Below are positions 42,549 through 56,378 of a stretch of DNA of 64,000 nt, piece after piece. Source of the DNA: Sinohyriopsis cumingii. Lineage: Eukaryota > Mollusca > Bivalvia > Unionida > Unionidae. The stretch is taken from contig JAPYKE020000279.1 of the NCBI GenBank assembly GCA_028554795.2, positions 62,001-126,000 on the forward strand. The letters run 5' to 3'. A program made the translations under genes and the position numbers. Position 1 is the stretch's first letter. Each line of letters starts with the position of its first letter. The notes under the pieces are model-generated. The model was not told the origin of the DNA. It searched no databases and saw only the letters and a program-made list of their open reading frames with translations.

Positions 42549-45283
42549 CTCCATGGACTGCTTGAGGGCCGAATGAGGCCTTGCTCTAGCATTTCATCCA
42601 ATATTGCTTTTACCTCTTTCCGTTGCGCGAAAGGTATTCTATATGGCCGTTGTTTAATTGGTGTCTCCGAAGTTGTCTTTATACTGTGAGTTAAGATGTT
42701 TGTTCGACCAGGCCTAGTTGTTAGAACATCCTGAAATTCATTGCAAAGATTTCTAATATCCTCTCGTTGGTCTTTTGTCAAGTTTACCCCCAGCTTAACG
42801 CCAGCATCACCTTCACCTGCTCTTGGAGGAAAGTCAATATCCACACCATCGTTCTCGTCTGCCTTCGTCGCCAGCAGCACAGCACGCTTGTATCCACGCA
42901 GCAAGTTTATATGATAGGTAACTGTACCGCGCCTACCGGGTACAGACACCTGGTAGTTAACATCGTTTACCTTCCGGACCACACGATAAGGTCCCTGCCA
43001 TTGTGCCTTCATCTTGGACGAACTTGATGGCAAGAGAATGAGGACTTCATCTCCAGGACTGAATTCTCGTGTTTTCGTGTGACGATCATACAGTGCCTTG
43101 ATTTTCTTTTGGCGATCCAACAGATTATCTTTGACAAGAGCCCCGATGTCAGCCAACTTCTCACGCATTTTCACAACATTCTCCACAGTTGACTTCCTTA
43201 CATCTTCCTCTCCTGTAAACAAGCCTTGTAAAATCTGCATTGGCCCCCTAACTGGCCAACCATACATCTCTAAGGGTGCAAATCCAGTTTCCTCATGTGG
43301 GACTTCGCGGTATGCAAACAACAAAAATGGCAACATCTCATCCCATTCATTCTTGTTGTCTATACAGAACTTCCGCAACATTGACTTCAAGGTCCCGTTA
43401 AAACGTTCTACTTTTCCATTTGCTTGCGGGTGATACGGCGTTGTTGTAACTCCACGAATACCCACTAGTTCATACAGCTGTTTCAATAAGGTGCTAGTGA
43501 AGTTGGTCCCTTTGTCTGTTAATATGACCCTTGGAAAACCAACACGGCTAAACAGCTCAATCAGTGCTCTAGCTACATTAGTTGCCTCCATATCCTTCAA
43601 AGGAAAAGCTTCGGGATACCTCGTTGCATCATCAACAACCGTCAGAATGTATTTGCGTCCAGACTTCGTTCTAGATAACGGTCCAACAATATCCATTGCA
43701 ATTTTTGAGAACGGTTCTGTTATCACCGGTGGGCATACCAGTGGTGCTTTCTCACCTGCAGTCTGTTTTGCTGTCATCTGGCATTCATGACACGATGTAC
43801 AATATCTTTTTACATCGGAAAACATTCCAGGCCAAAAGAACGATTGGAGAATCCTCTCTTTTGTTTTCTCCAAACCCAGGTGACCTGCAAGGGGTCGATC
43901 ATGTGCCAGCTCCATTACCATTTTCCGTAATCCTGCTGGTACAACTATTTGCTCCCCTCCATGTGAACCATCACCAGATTGCCATTTCCGTCGCAAAATA
44001 TCATTCTCCCAGAAGAATGCCATTGGCTCCTCCTCAGCCTCTTCACGAGTAGCAAAGGACTTCTCTCTAATACTTTGCAGTGAAATATCCGCAATCTGTA
44101 GTTTCGACAACATGTCCGCATTCATTGCTGAAAGTTCGTCAACTTCAATGTCATCACGCTGATCAGGATCTTCTGTCTCGATGCTGTTGTTGACAAAGTC
44201 ATTCTTACCCTCATGCTCACATTGATCAGTATTTTCCACAGCCCTCTCATCGTCGAGTCCTTTTAACATCGACCTCGTAACAACAAATGACCCTTTCTTG
44301 CTAAGTATATCCATCCCCAATAGGGCTTCAGCGGCTAGATTTGAAACAAGACCCACTTGCGCTGGTCCCTTATAATATGTAGTGTCGATATTTACCACAG
44401 CCAACTGTGCGGTAAATGGCTGACCCACTGCTGTGTATAACTTAACCTTGTGCCCCTCCAGCTTGCAACTCTCATCAACAAGATCTTCTCTTATCAAGGC
44501 CATATCTGATCCAGTGTCCTTCACAAACATGATCTCGCGCCCATTCACACATCCTGTTTCTGAAATAAACTTTTCACCAATTGTTGGCTTAACAAAACAA
44601 GTTGCCGGATTGCCACGATATTTCATGTCATCTGTTGGACAATACCTTGCAATATGTCCCCATTGTTTGCATCGATAACATTGCCTATTCTTCTGCTTGG
44701 ACTGGTCTTTTATCGATGTTAGTTTTGCTTGCTGCTGTAAGTTCTGACAATTCATCTTGTTACTATTTACATTTATATTTTGATGAAACTTAATCCGCTG
44801 CCCTTGCTGTTGTAAATTTGTGGGAATATAATCTTCCGCGGCCTCTACGACTGGACTAGAGCCCTTGTTCCTCCTAATCCACTGTGCTTGATCTTGTGGC
44901 AAGGCTTTCAAGAAAAATTCCTCACGAAGACAAATAACTGGGTCATGATCTTCCAAGAAACGCTTTATGTGCTGATCAATCCTGGCCATCAGACCACGAT
45001 ACGTCTCAGTGCTTTCCTTCTTCATGCTCAACAGTGCCGTGAAATGTTCATGCGGTCTCTTTCCAAAACGATCAATCAGTCCTTTCCTGAGTTCCAGGTA
45101 ATCACCACAAGCTTGAGTTGCAACATATCTAGCCTCCCCTGTCAACAGAGTTCTTAGCTGTAATACTTTCAACTCGTCAGACCAATTGGCATGTTTTGCA
45201 ATTGATTCAAACTCTGCCAGGAAAGTCACAATATCCTCTCCTCGTTCATGGTCATATGCATGTAGCTTTACTTTTAATGGCAT
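42521..45283 (-). pseudogene. Gag-protease-integrase-partial RT polyprotein (unit D)
   Basis: 920 codons, protein identical to C and E. One silent change near 42948 (cagaCacc). Confidence 0.9.
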
Positions 45284-45292
45284 TGAAGATGT

Positions 45293-45616
45293 TTATTCAG
45301 TCGTGTTTTCTTGACGTTTTACTTTTTCTAACTCAATTTCCAAACGCTTCATTTCTAATCTTAATTTCTTTCTTTCCGTTTCCCATTCAAACTCCTGTCT
45401 TAATTCAAATTCTCTTTCATTTTTCTTTGCGCTAGTTTTTCGCTTTGTTTCCTTGGGTGGTTGCATGTGCTCAAGGTTAAGTTCCTCTTCATACTCCATA
45501 ACTTCATTATCTGTAAATTCCATCAAATTCTGTGCTGCCGCTTTTCTTCGTGGTCGTCCTGAAGCAACCGTGGCTCCCTCAACTTCGACATCATCAGCAA
45601 CCGACATAATGACCAA
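45293..45616 (-). pseudogene. N-terminal gag segment (unit D)
   Basis: 107 codons, identical to C, with the same in-frame stop before 45283. Confidence 0.75.
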
Positions 45617-45903
45617 CTATATGTACGTACTGTAAGTTCTATCACTGTATTCACAGCCACTGGACTAGCTTTAATTATCTACGAGTTTCTGGGCTTACAC
45701 GTGTACACTCGTTACAGTGATACACACTTTGCACTTAGCAATTAACAACTGTACGTTATACACACAGTACAACCAGTCACTGCTAATATCACAGATTCAC
45801 TGAATTCACAGCTTTCAGAATTGTCAAACACAATTCCAACGTATTGAAAAAAATTCCAAATAATTCACACAGGATTTTGGAATCCGTACCGCTGCCACCA
45901 AAA

Positions 45904-46264
45904 TGTTACATTCGGGTTCAAAGGACACACAAACACCAAGTAAGGGTCCTACAACTTTATGTAAAATAAAGCTAAAATCTTAAAAAATAAACTAGAAAAA
46001 AAGTGTTCATTACAGTACCAAGCCCAGCTAAAAACTGCTTGCTCTATCACTCTGCTCTTGTTTTAGTAAGGGTTAGACACATGGAATTCTAATTAAATTA
46101 ACATTTGTGCCTTATCCAGGCCCAGATAGCCATGGGAAGATAAACAACAGCACTGAACCTGTTGACAGTCTCTGGTATCAAATATCCAGAATGCTGGGAA
46201 TAATGTTCTGCTGTCACTACTAACAATTAGATTCTGCTAGAATATGATACAGGCCCTTATAACA
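45904..46264 (-). repeat. 5' LTR (unit D)
   Basis: 361 bp as in C; primer site at 45888-45900. Confidence 0.85.
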
Positions 46265-47183
46265 ATGTCCATGTGTTAAATGAGCATCAGTATTTACAAA
46301 GGGGAAATGCAATGTTCAAACCACGTCTACTAACCAACGCAAACTTTTGACTGAGCAACATACATTCATCTTCTGAGTCACACCAACATTTACTAACCAT
46401 CACGCCGCTTAAACTCACCAGCACCTAATCTCCACTTGAACAACACATACTCACGAACATGCCGTTTTGGTTGCCCAAACCCAAACTTATTAATAAACGA
46501 CAAAGCAATGGGATGCTAACACATACACACAACCATCCATGAAAGGGTAGAAATGATCATGCACACACATCAACAGAAGCAGCCATGAATAGTGTTGTAC
46601 TGCTCATATACTGTATATAGAAACATATTTAATTACTATCGTACATCTAGTGAAAGGAAAGAAATATGTAGGAGTGCTTTCATATATATACAAAGTTACT
46701 AATATATCTCTAAAGGGTAAGATTATCCATTCACTATGCACACAAACTTGCTACCACACTAAAGGCAACGGGCACTCATACACAAAACACATATAGTTAT
46801 ATCCTGATTTGAGTGGGACGTCGTTTAGGCCACCAAGTTAATAGTAATTCCTACGCATTATTTGTCCTACATAAAACCCACCTTAGATAAGAAAAGAACA
46901 TATTTAGAAGGAACTGACATGGCCGTTCTGAAGTATTGGTTGCAGCAAAATCAATGAAAGATATCCAGTATTCGACAGCAGTGTCTTGGTATTTAATCGG
47001 AACTATACAGTATTGTGCTGACATGCTATTACACCGAATGCATACAGACATACATAATGATTGTAGAGAATTATGTCACCAACAGAAAACGTAGTACTTA
47101 AACAAATGACCCCAAACTTAGATAATCTGATTGTAAGAGGTAATTCTGGAGTTGTTTAATACATTTCGAGTATCCATAGTCGA
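46265..47183. repeat. Segment S, right copy (unit D)
   Basis: 919 bp with the right-copy markers, continuing into backbone II. Confidence 0.85.
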
Positions 47184-47609
47184 TTAGAGAACAATGATAT
47201 GTAGAAAATGGCAATTTTCTTTAGCACAGCATCAACGAATTTTGTAAACATGCCCAAAGATCGGGGCATGCTGATTGGTTTTAGTTTTGCGACTCAACTG
47301 CCTGTCCCCATTCTCGCTTGGACAGCTAATAGCTGCTTAATCATCGTACCTCTCCTGCGCTTTTAAAGATACTGTATGAATAGCATGGTGGTATAGTTTA
47401 TGTGTGCAGTTAGCTTTCATGGAAATCGCATGTAAGATACAAATGACGTTTCATACGCAATGCCAGCATCATTGGTAACAAAGTTGTAATAAAAACATAG
47501 CCATAAAATAAAAGATACAAGTCCTCTGTCTCCCCAGGATTCTTATGATCGTGGTGAATCATGTGTTACCTCTCTTTCTACATCATTCTCTCTCAATCAC
47601 TCTCTCACA

Positions 47610-47646
<37 letters not shown>

Positions 47647-47777
47647 TGTATATCATGGAAATTGGTCCCGAAGCTCGAGATGATTAATGAAAATGAAGAT
47701 CGTTGCCAAACGGTCAGTTTAACTATTTCGATGTCAAACGGCAATCAGTTCCAAAGTAGAACCGTAAGAAAATAATT
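47184..47777. other. Unit D backbone II
   Basis: (CT)n of about 15 units at 47614-47644. Otherwise as C. No gene. Confidence 0.6.
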
Positions 47778-48758
47778 GTCACAGATAATAAGAACCAACA
47801 TTTTTTGACATTGTTGCTAGTTTCATGGCGCATTTGCCTGAATTAAGCTGTCCATTTCTTCTATGATTCATCAGAATTGTCTCGATCCTTGTTATGCTTG
47901 CCAATGCGAAAACTCATTGTCTAGGAGAATGTCCTGCCAACTTATCCTCTGTGTTTTCTTCATGCAGCCAATGTGAAAATAGTTCAGCTTTTTGGCATGA
48001 CGTCTGTATACCATTCGAATTTATCGTGCATACAGCAGGGTCGGCATTACAATAGCTTTGTTGACATTTAGGCTTGTTTGCAGATTGATCCCTATGCGCT
48101 CTTCTAATTTGCTTATAGTCTGCCAAAGACCACATTTACTTGAGCCGTTTCGGTGTTGCTTTCATCATAGATGTGAATTGCACCTGACAGTGTACTGCTG
48201 AGTTAGTTGAACTTATCCACTACCTCGAGAGTTTAGCCATTTTACTGTGATGGTAGGTTCTACATAAGGCTTTCCTGTTGTAGGTTGGTTTAGCACCAAT
48301 GTCCTACTTATACTGATTGTGAGAGCAACACTGTTTCAAGCTGAAGCGAATTAGTCTATACAAATATTGGTCCCAAGCCCGAGTCGTTCTGGAGGTTGGC
48401 CAGGATTTTTTTTTAGGGTGGCAAAACTTATCAGAAGGTGGAAATGGAGTCGTGAGACTCAGAAAGAATATATTGTAGGGTCGGGGCCAAAAGAGGTTGG
48501 TAACCATTGCCATACATATTTTTGCATAACAGACACAGATTTGGGATTCAAGAACAGTCACTGTCTTTAACATTTTGCCTTTAGTCTCCTCCAACTGAAT
48601 GGAATGCCATCAATTCGGTACCTGATATCAACCCTTTTGTCACAGCCACGGTAAGCACCAGTAAGCATAACAGCGAACATCATACTGAAGAGGGGCTTCT
48701 TTGACTTCTTTGGCGACTGGATGGTTCTGATACATCATTTTAACTTCCTTCATTTACT
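47778..48758 (-). pseudogene. RTE-like LINE fossil (unit D)
   Basis: Copy of the A fossil with the C/D/E variants. Confidence 0.7.
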
Positions 48759-49706
48759 GAATATCGCAACTACGAATTTTGTCTGGTTTAGTATCACGGA
48801 AATAAATTAATTTTCATTGTAATTATTAGCACTTTTTCACATTTTAGTAAAGGGCATGACGCAATTATTTGTCCTCCAAAAGATAAATTATGGACTAAAA
48901 TTATCATCTGTCTTCACCAAAGGTATATTATTCAGTTCGTACATTAAATAGGGTCTTCTTCTATGTTTATGCTGCAGCTCCTTATCTTATTTGGCTGGAT
49001 GTTTTCATTTCTTCTAAAATAAATGACACACATGTAAAGCCTTGATGTAGTTTCAAACATTACCCACCAGCCCCACCTCCTTCCTCAAACAGCGTTCAGC
49101 TATCGGGTGTATTTCATCTGGATGTTGAAGGATGGAACTTTGCTTTTATGACGAGAAACCCTCTTGTTATAAAACTTTCCACCTACGTGTTTTATTAAAA
49201 CCATTTCTATATTTCTTCAGATATCCTACCAAAGTTGTTATAAGCGACAACGACTACTTTCTATCTTTTGTAAGCACCTGTACTGCATGATAATCAGTTT
49301 AAATTATCTTCTTGATACCAAATATTCTATATTGCTCATTTCTTATGAAAGTGGCCTTAAGTTCCAGGATCAGGTCAGTAAACAATATAAAGTAGCCATC
49401 TGGTCTAAATATTATTTGCATTTTGGTAGATTTAGAACAATATTTAATATAGTACATATACATATTTTAACACAGCCGTATAGCAGTGTTGGAGACAAAC
49501 CAAGATAAGGATACATATTCTCTCTCCAATATTGATGGGATTTGTACCTGCGCACAACGTTATGTGAAGATGCATCATTCAATCCTTGGCGACTTTAAAA
49601 TGCCGACTACAAATCTTCAGTAATTCATTGAAGACGGTATATAACATCATATACTAGAAAAGGGTGCGACGTCCTAATTACAATAATGTACATTAAGGCT
49701 AACCTC
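48759..49706. other. Unit D backbone III with the 33-bp deletion
   Basis: Same deletion as in C, near 49403. No gene. Confidence 0.6.
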
Positions 49707-49719
49707 AAGTATAAAAAGG
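49707..49719. other. LINE target duplication, left copy (unit D)
   Basis: AAGTATAAAAAGG before the LINE tail. The right copy is deleted. Confidence 0.85.
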
Positions 49720-50000
49720 ATTGATTGATTGATTGATTGTTTGTTTTTTAACGGCGCATCAGCACTGTTAGGCTATTTAGCGCCAAACAAAGTGTTATTT
49801 GTATAATCTTTTAAAACTTATTAAAGGTCCTATATCGACCAGCGATATAAAAGAACAAATGGTTGAAATTAAAAACGGTAAGATGGTAACGGTGCAAAAT
49901 AAAGCTTCCCGATCAACGGGAAATGTAGAAAAGATGAATAAGTATTAAAATGGGACGGTATATATATTGCATAAAACTGCACAAGGTGATAGCATAAAAG

Positions 50001-50870
50001 TCAGAGTTTAGAGTAAATATTTACGGCTTTCAGGAACTCTATAATACGAGTGATGTTTACAGTATCAAAAAGTTCTTTCATGCCATGCACTTTGTAATAA
50101 CGATCGCGCGTAGGTTGTAGGTCAAAGCACTCTATCATAAAGTGCTTGACAGTGAATGGTTCATTGCAAGAAACGCACTCTGGTGGGTCTTCACCTTTTA
50201 GTATGTGGGTGTGGGTGATAGAAGTATGACCAATTCGGATTCTTGCTATGACTATCTCCTCCCTACGAATGGTTCTGTAGGAAGGAGTCCATTCTCCTAG
50301 AGTTGGCTTGATTGCATGAAGTTTGTTATTCACGGCATCATTCCATGATGCCTGCCACTTCTGACGAAAGAACTTTCTGATACAAGGTTTAAAATCAGTA
50401 TATGGTATTTTAAAATCAGATGGTTCTTGAGTAAGGGCCATTTTAGCAGCGCGATCTGCTTTACCTTTAATGCCAATGTGGCTAGGTAACCAACAGTATA
50501 TTATATTGTGGGAGACACTCAGCTCGGCATCTTTGAAGAGTATGTTTTTTAATAATGGGTTCTCCAGTTTTCTATTGTGTAGTGACTGGAGTCCTGATAG
50601 CGAATCGGAGAATATGATACTGTTTAAAATATGTTTCTTTTCTATATGTTGCAGAGCAAGGTCTATTGCTCTGATTTCGGCTGTAAAAATTGATGCTCCA
50701 TTTGGTAAACGAACTTGCGTTGTATGATTTCCACAAACAAAGGCTGCAGCAACCTTTTCCTCATCCTTTGATCCTTCAGTGTAAATTCTGGTGTAGTTTT
50801 TAAATTCGGTGAGGAGTTCATCGTAAGAGTTGTGGAAGATAGAAGGGTTTGTTTCGGATTTTTTTTCCAT
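50001..50870 (-). pseudogene. LINE RNase H and C-terminal zinc domain (unit D)
   Basis: 289 codons. A 6-base deletion removes Asn-Glu two residues before the last conserved Ala-Asp (IKG-KADRA), in addition to the Glu-for-Asp at residue 32. Confidence 0.85.
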
Positions 50871-50954
50871 CGTGTAGCGTAAAACGTACTTTTGGTTGTT
50901 TAATTAGCCAGGGTGGTGTTTCGGAGATGGATGTTTTTTGAATTTTAGAAAGAT

Positions 50955-52343
50955 CTATATTTGTAGTGTCAAGGCTGGATGATATTCTAATGCCAAAGGA
51001 AGGTATGGCGTTTGGTTTATTTTCGTATAAAGTTTTGTATTTGGTTGAAAAACAGCCGAGAAAGCAGGATTCAGAGGGTTTGATTTTAATTTGAGAGCAT
51101 ACTGTGCGGAAAGCATTTCTCTACGATGCGATAACGGTGGTTCATTCGCCTCAGCTAGAAGGCTTTCACACGGGGATGTTTTAAATGCTCCCAGAGCCAG
51201 TCTTATTCCCTGATGATGAATTGGATCAAGCATTTTAAGATACGATTTTCTGGCTGAACCATACACAACGCAACCATAGTCCAGTTTGGAGCGAATAAAC
51301 GTTCTGTATAAATTTAGGATGACTTTTCTATCAGCACCCCAGTCAGTGTGCGCTACTACTTTAAGTAGGTTAAGTGCTTTTAAGCATTTAGCTTTTAAGT
51401 TCTTTAGGTGTGGAATAAAGGTCAGTTTTCTGTCAAAGATTATACCTAATAATTTGGTTTCCTCAACAACTGGAATAGGTGTTCCATCCAGCGTGAGGTT
51501 CGGTTCATCGTGATGTTTTCGTAACTGACAGAAATGCATGCATACAGTTTTTAATTTCGAGAATTTGAAACCGTTTGCATTGGCCCAATTTTGAATTTTG
51601 TTTATATTTTGCTGCAGTTGTCTTTCAATTGTATGCATGTGCTTTGACCGATAACATATTAGAAAATCATCAACGTATAAAGAGCAATCCACACCAGGAG
51701 TCAAACACTTGGTGATGCTATTAAGTTTGATGTTAAAGAGCGTCACAGATAAAATACTGCCCTGGGGCACACCCATCTCTTGCTCGTGCAGATCGGAGAG
51801 GGTAGAGCCCACTCGTACTTTGAATTCTCTGTCTGAGAGGAAGTTGGATATGAAAGAGGGCAGACGGCCTTTTCGACCTAGATCGTTCAGGTCATTTAGT
51901 ATCCCGTACTTCCATGTCGTGTCATAGGCCTTTTCTAAATCAAAGAAAACCGCTACTAAATGTTCTTTCTTAATAAATGCATCGCGAATAAATGTTTCCA
52001 GTCTAACCAGATGATCATTGGTGCTCCGGCCATATCGAAAGCCACTTTGGAAAGGAGATATTAAATTGTTAGTTTCCAAATACCAGACAAGCCGAGAACT
52101 GATCATTCGTTCCATTGTTTTGCACACACAGCTTGTGAGTGCAATTGGTCGATAGCTGTTGGGGTCTTCGCTATCTTTACCGGGTTTGGGGACTGGTATT
52201 ACAGTTGCTTCTTTCCAGATTTTTGGTACATTACCAGTAATCCATAAATCATTGAAGAGTTTCAAAAGAGATGTTAAAGATGATTCTGGAAGGTGTTTCA
52301 AAAACTGGTAATGTATTTCGTCAGGCCCAAGCGGAAGTATCAT
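50955..52343 (-). pseudogene. LINE reverse transcriptase, frameshifted (unit D)
   Basis: 462 codons with YVDD intact. A 1-base deletion (atttgGttg for atttggGttg, near 51044) throws the last 20 or so codons out of frame, after FQP. Private Ile-to-Leu change in FNIKxNSI. Confidence 0.9.
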
Positions 52344-52807
52344 GGGCCTTATCTAAAGCCTCCCTAAGCTCCGATAGTGAGAACAATTGATTATAACTTT
52401 CCGAGTTGTTGGATGTGAATTTTAAACGTGACTTTTCTTTTTGAGTTTTAAGTTTTCGGAAGGCTTCTGAATAATTAGATGATGAGGAATTTTTCGAGAA
52501 ACTGTCAGCAAGAATATTTGCAATGTCACGTTTTGAACTAAAGTTGTTATTGTTCAGTGTCAGATGTCGGAGAGGGTTTTGTTTTCTCTTTCCGTTTATT
52601 TTGCGTATAGTGTCCCAAACTTTCTTAACAGAGGAACGAGAGTTTAAAGAAGAAACATATTTCTTCCATGATGCTCTTTTACTTTCTTTGATTGTGCGGC
52701 GAGCTTTGGCCCGGACAATGCGATATATATTTAAGTTTTCGGGCGTCGGGTGATTATTGAATTTTTTTAATGCTTCTCGGCGTTGCAGTATGGCTTCCTT
52801 ACAATTC
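52321..52807 (-). pseudogene. LINE endonuclease-RT linker in a shifted frame (unit D)
   Basis: Same two flanking indels as B and C. Confidence 0.75.
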
Positions 52808-53677
52808 CTTAGTGAGCCAAGGTTTTAGGGTTCTTATACAGTTTGTTGAGGACTTGGGGATAGATTCTTCTGCAATGGCGGTTAAAATAGATGTAAAATG
52901 CTGAATGGGATCGTTAACATTGAAAACTGTATCCTCATTCAGCCTAGTTTTACAGAGTGTTTCGAACTTGGCCCAGTCGGCCTTCTTTAAATTCCATTGT
53001 GGAATTACTTCATCAATTGTAGAGTTATGATTTACAAGGGAGATTGGGAAGTGATCGCTGCTGTGAAGGTCATCAGCGACCTTCCATTCATAGTCCAAAA
53101 GCAGCGAAGGAGAACAAATTGTGAAATCGATGCATGTGTATGTACCCGTGCCTGGGTGTAAATATGTAGGTGTTTTGGTATTATATAGACACAGATCGTG
53201 TCTAGAAATAAGGTCTTCAACTTTGTGAGCTCTGTCACTTATATGATTCGATCCCCATAAAATGTTATGGGCATTAAAATCCCCGAGTAAAACAAATGGC
53301 GCGGGAAGCTGTTGAACAAGGTCGTCTAATTCGTTTGGTACTAGGTTAGTGTTTGGTGGTAAGTAAATAGAGCAAAATGTAATCACTCGATGTAGAGTGA
53401 CGCTTACAGCAATGGCTTGTAAATTGGTATTTAAATGAATGAAGCTATGAGGAGCTCTGTTGTTCACAATAACAGAAACTCCTCCTGATGCCCTATCAAC
53501 ATTTGGAGAGCAGGTGTTAAACAGGGAGTAGTTTTTAAATGTGATATTGTCCGTATCTTTCAAGAATGTTTCTTGAAGGCATAGTACCGCAGGATCATGT
53601 TCGTTTAAAAGCAGGAGAATATCATTGTAATTTGCTTTAAGTCCTCGACAATTCCATTGTATGATAGTGTTTTTCAT
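52799..53677 (-). pseudogene. LINE AP endonuclease domain (unit D)
   Basis: 292 codons, protein identical to the B copy; catalytic motifs intact. Confidence 0.9.
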
Positions 53678-53739
53678 TATAAATTTAAATGAAAGATTGT
53701 GGAGCTAGGTTAGACCTTTCGCAGAGGGAATTTGTTTTG

Positions 53740-54033
53740 TTATTTATCTGGAGGAAGTACGGGGGTGAATTTTTTGTTTGTAGGTCTGGCGTTCCCTTGA
53801 GCGCATGGAGCAGATTCTTCTGCATCCATGCTCTCAATGTCTCCAAACCTGTTATAAAGTTTGATGGGGTCATCTGACCCCTTTTGTTGCCTGTTTCCAT
53901 GAGATTTATTTTTGTTTTTTGGTGATTTAGGTTGCTGGGTATTGCTGAATGTAGTTTGTGTAGATGCCGTGTTTCTCTGTGATTGGTAATGAGGGGTGTT
54001 TGAGCTTGGTGTTGAATCGGGTGCTTCTGTTTG
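53740..54033 (-). pseudogene. LINE ORF1, C-terminal remnant (unit D)
   Basis: Same truncated tail as B, ending at the deletion join. Confidence 0.85.
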
Positions 54034-54131
54034 ATGGTTCCCTTGCTGTCACTTCATTCAAAGGGTGTTGGAACTCTATTCATCACCATGGACACATTCA
54101 GAGTGTACCTTTTCATCAGAGAGAATGCAGT
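54034..54131 (+). other. Backbone remnant after the LINE deletion (unit D)
   Basis: Last bases of the coding-like stretch before the (TAA)n tail. Keeps cagagTgtacc as in A and C. Confidence 0.8.
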
Positions 54132-54658
54132 TATAATAATAATAATAATAATAATAATAATTAGAACTTTGTATAGCGCCTCATCTTTAGAAGCTCTAAG
54201 CGCTTTACAATATTAGACAACACCTATAAGATAAAAAAAACATATAATGAAATGATTACAAAAACAAACACCATGAAATTAGAAAACATAAAAAACATGC
54301 TGAAAATATATAAGGTAGGAAACATTATTAGGCTTTAAGTTTGTTCTTGCAGTCGAAAGAAGTGAGTTTCGAGAGCACTCTTGAATGGGATCATTAATGA
54401 AATGATTACAAAAACAAACACCATGAAATTAGAAAACATAAAAAACATGCTGAAAATATTTAAGGTAGGAAACATTATTAGGCTTTAAGTTTGTTCTTGC
54501 AGTCGAAATAAGTGAGTTTTGAGAGCACTCTTGAATGGGATCACTGTGTCTTTGTGTCTAAGTTCAGTGGGCAATTCATTCGACGTTGCTGGGCCCTGGT
54601 ATGCAAAAGAACGCTGTCCATATGTCTTTGTTTTCAAAGTGGGAATAATGAGTATAAA
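54132..54658 (-). mobile_element. CR1/L2-like LINE 3' end (unit D)
   Basis: (TAA)n tail at 54132-54160, hairpin and terminal RT residues as in C. Confidence 0.75.
54245..54544. repeat. 150-bp tandem duplication (unit D)
   Basis: 54245-54394 and 54395-54544; first copy with the C-type variant gttTCgagag. Confidence 0.9.
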
Positions 54659-54687
54659 TTATTTAGTTATAAATATTTTGTAAGGAT

Positions 54688-56378
54688 CAAATAGACCGCA
54701 CACAACAACTCCTTCGTAAATGGGTTAGAATTCTCGACCACCGGCATCTAGGTAGAATAAGAGATTTGATTATTGTGACAGTGGGCAAAAATATATAAAG
54801 TATGCTAAATAATGTACTCAGAGAATTTCCTTCTATTGAGTGTTGTTCACGTTAACGCCGTTATCGATCGATACACTGATTTTGATTTTGGTATTATTTA
54901 TATTTTTCTGTGCATATAGCCATATAAAAATTCGTTACATGTGAAAAGTGATGATATTTAGTGCGTGTAGACAATTTTGAATGATATGAAAGTCCAAGAG
55001 ATGGAAGCTTACTAAAACAAGGTTAAGTAGATTGAGTTTATGACATGAATCGTTTCTCATTTAGTTGCATCTCAGTTAGTGATAACGAATATCTTAAGCT
55101 GACTATAGTCGTATGACATGAACTGACTGGACATTCCTTTCCACTGCCATTTGTTTTTCTTCAGGTTGAAACAATAGATGCATTAATTGAGAAAAGGAAG
55201 GAATGATTGTAATTTATAAAAGGAAATATAAATGCATTGATTCCGGTTTAATAATAAATTAGTGATGTATATGTTCTTTTAAATGGTAATACAGACAAAT
55301 GCAGTATAGTTGTTATACAAATAGTAATTAAATATATTTAATAGATCAAAAGATCAAAATGAGCATTTCAATATTTCTTATTCCCATACCAAAAAGCGAA
55401 ATTTTTTAGAATGTTTTTGGAAGTAAGCAAAGGGCTTCGAATCTCATTGATCAGACAGTATTTGTAGCTAAAAGCAGGTAGAAATTAGACAAATTTTGAA
55501 CTTTGAAATGTGATGGTATTGGGTCAACAATTTGGCCTCATTACTATCTCAGTGATTCCTATGTCTTTTTTTTCAATCCACAATGCCTAACAAGAAACTT
55601 AGATAACTAGGCGCTGAAATCGGTTTACTCTCTCTCTCTCTTTCTCCTCCGTGTGCTGAACGCACCCATACCTTCTAAGACTAAAAATTCACTCTAGCTT
55701 TGAGTTTTTGTACAGTTCCTTTGTATATGGCGCTTCGAACTGTTCTTAGATATCAAACAAATACTTACAAAATTACCCGTGTGAAATATAAAATAACCGC
55801 ATTGTTGACGGATAAATTTAAGAGGACAAGCGGAATACCATTGATGCACCTTCTGCTGTTAATCCATTTTTGTTCATCGTATTTCGTCATTACTGCCATT
55901 CATAAGTTGCATACATTTGGTCCATTATATCAATCAATAGTCAGATCTTTCATACTAAGCAAAAAAGTAGGATATGTTTCCAGAGTAACGTCGAAAATTA
56001 GCACTGTCTGAATCAACATGCAAAACAAGCCGCAATCAAGCTGAAATATGAATCAAAGGCTTTTTATGGTACAGTTTAATAAGGACATTTCTTAATTTTC
56101 GCCAACCCAAAAGTGTGCCGCACTAAGTTTTCAACGTTATAGTACATCATAAATATAGTGAATATTTACGAGAATTTGAAGTAGTTAGTTTTAAGATAGA
56201 CATACTGATACATATTGGAGTAGTAGCACTCTGGCGACAACAATGACGCTCGGGCGACAATGGGAACTAACATTACGCCTCTAGTTTGAAAACTAACACT
56301 CCCTCGTCAATTTAACATGAACCATATGTTTAACATTAGTATGACATTCTGACCTCAAGGGAAAGGATAATGTTGAAC
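54688..56378. other. Unit E backbone I
   Basis: C/D/E variant set, same (CT)n length as D. No gene. Confidence 0.6.

Larger units (their letters stand above)
42549..46264 (-). mobile_element. Truncated gypsy-type element (unit D)
   Basis: Same breakpoints; constant offset of 16558 from C. Confidence 0.9.
49720..54033 (-). mobile_element. I/Nimb-type LINE, 5'-deleted (unit D)
   Basis: Has exactly the B join at its 5' side (cttctgtttG|atggttcc at 54033), so B and D share one deletion event. It lacks the 2.4-kb DNA element of B. Confidence 0.9.
39941..54687. repeat. Tandem array unit D (14.7 kb)
   Basis: Combines the backbone type of C and E with the 5'-deleted LINE form of B. It has private damage: a 1-base deletion in the LINE RT frame and a 6-base deletion in the RNase H domain. 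Confidence 0.95.
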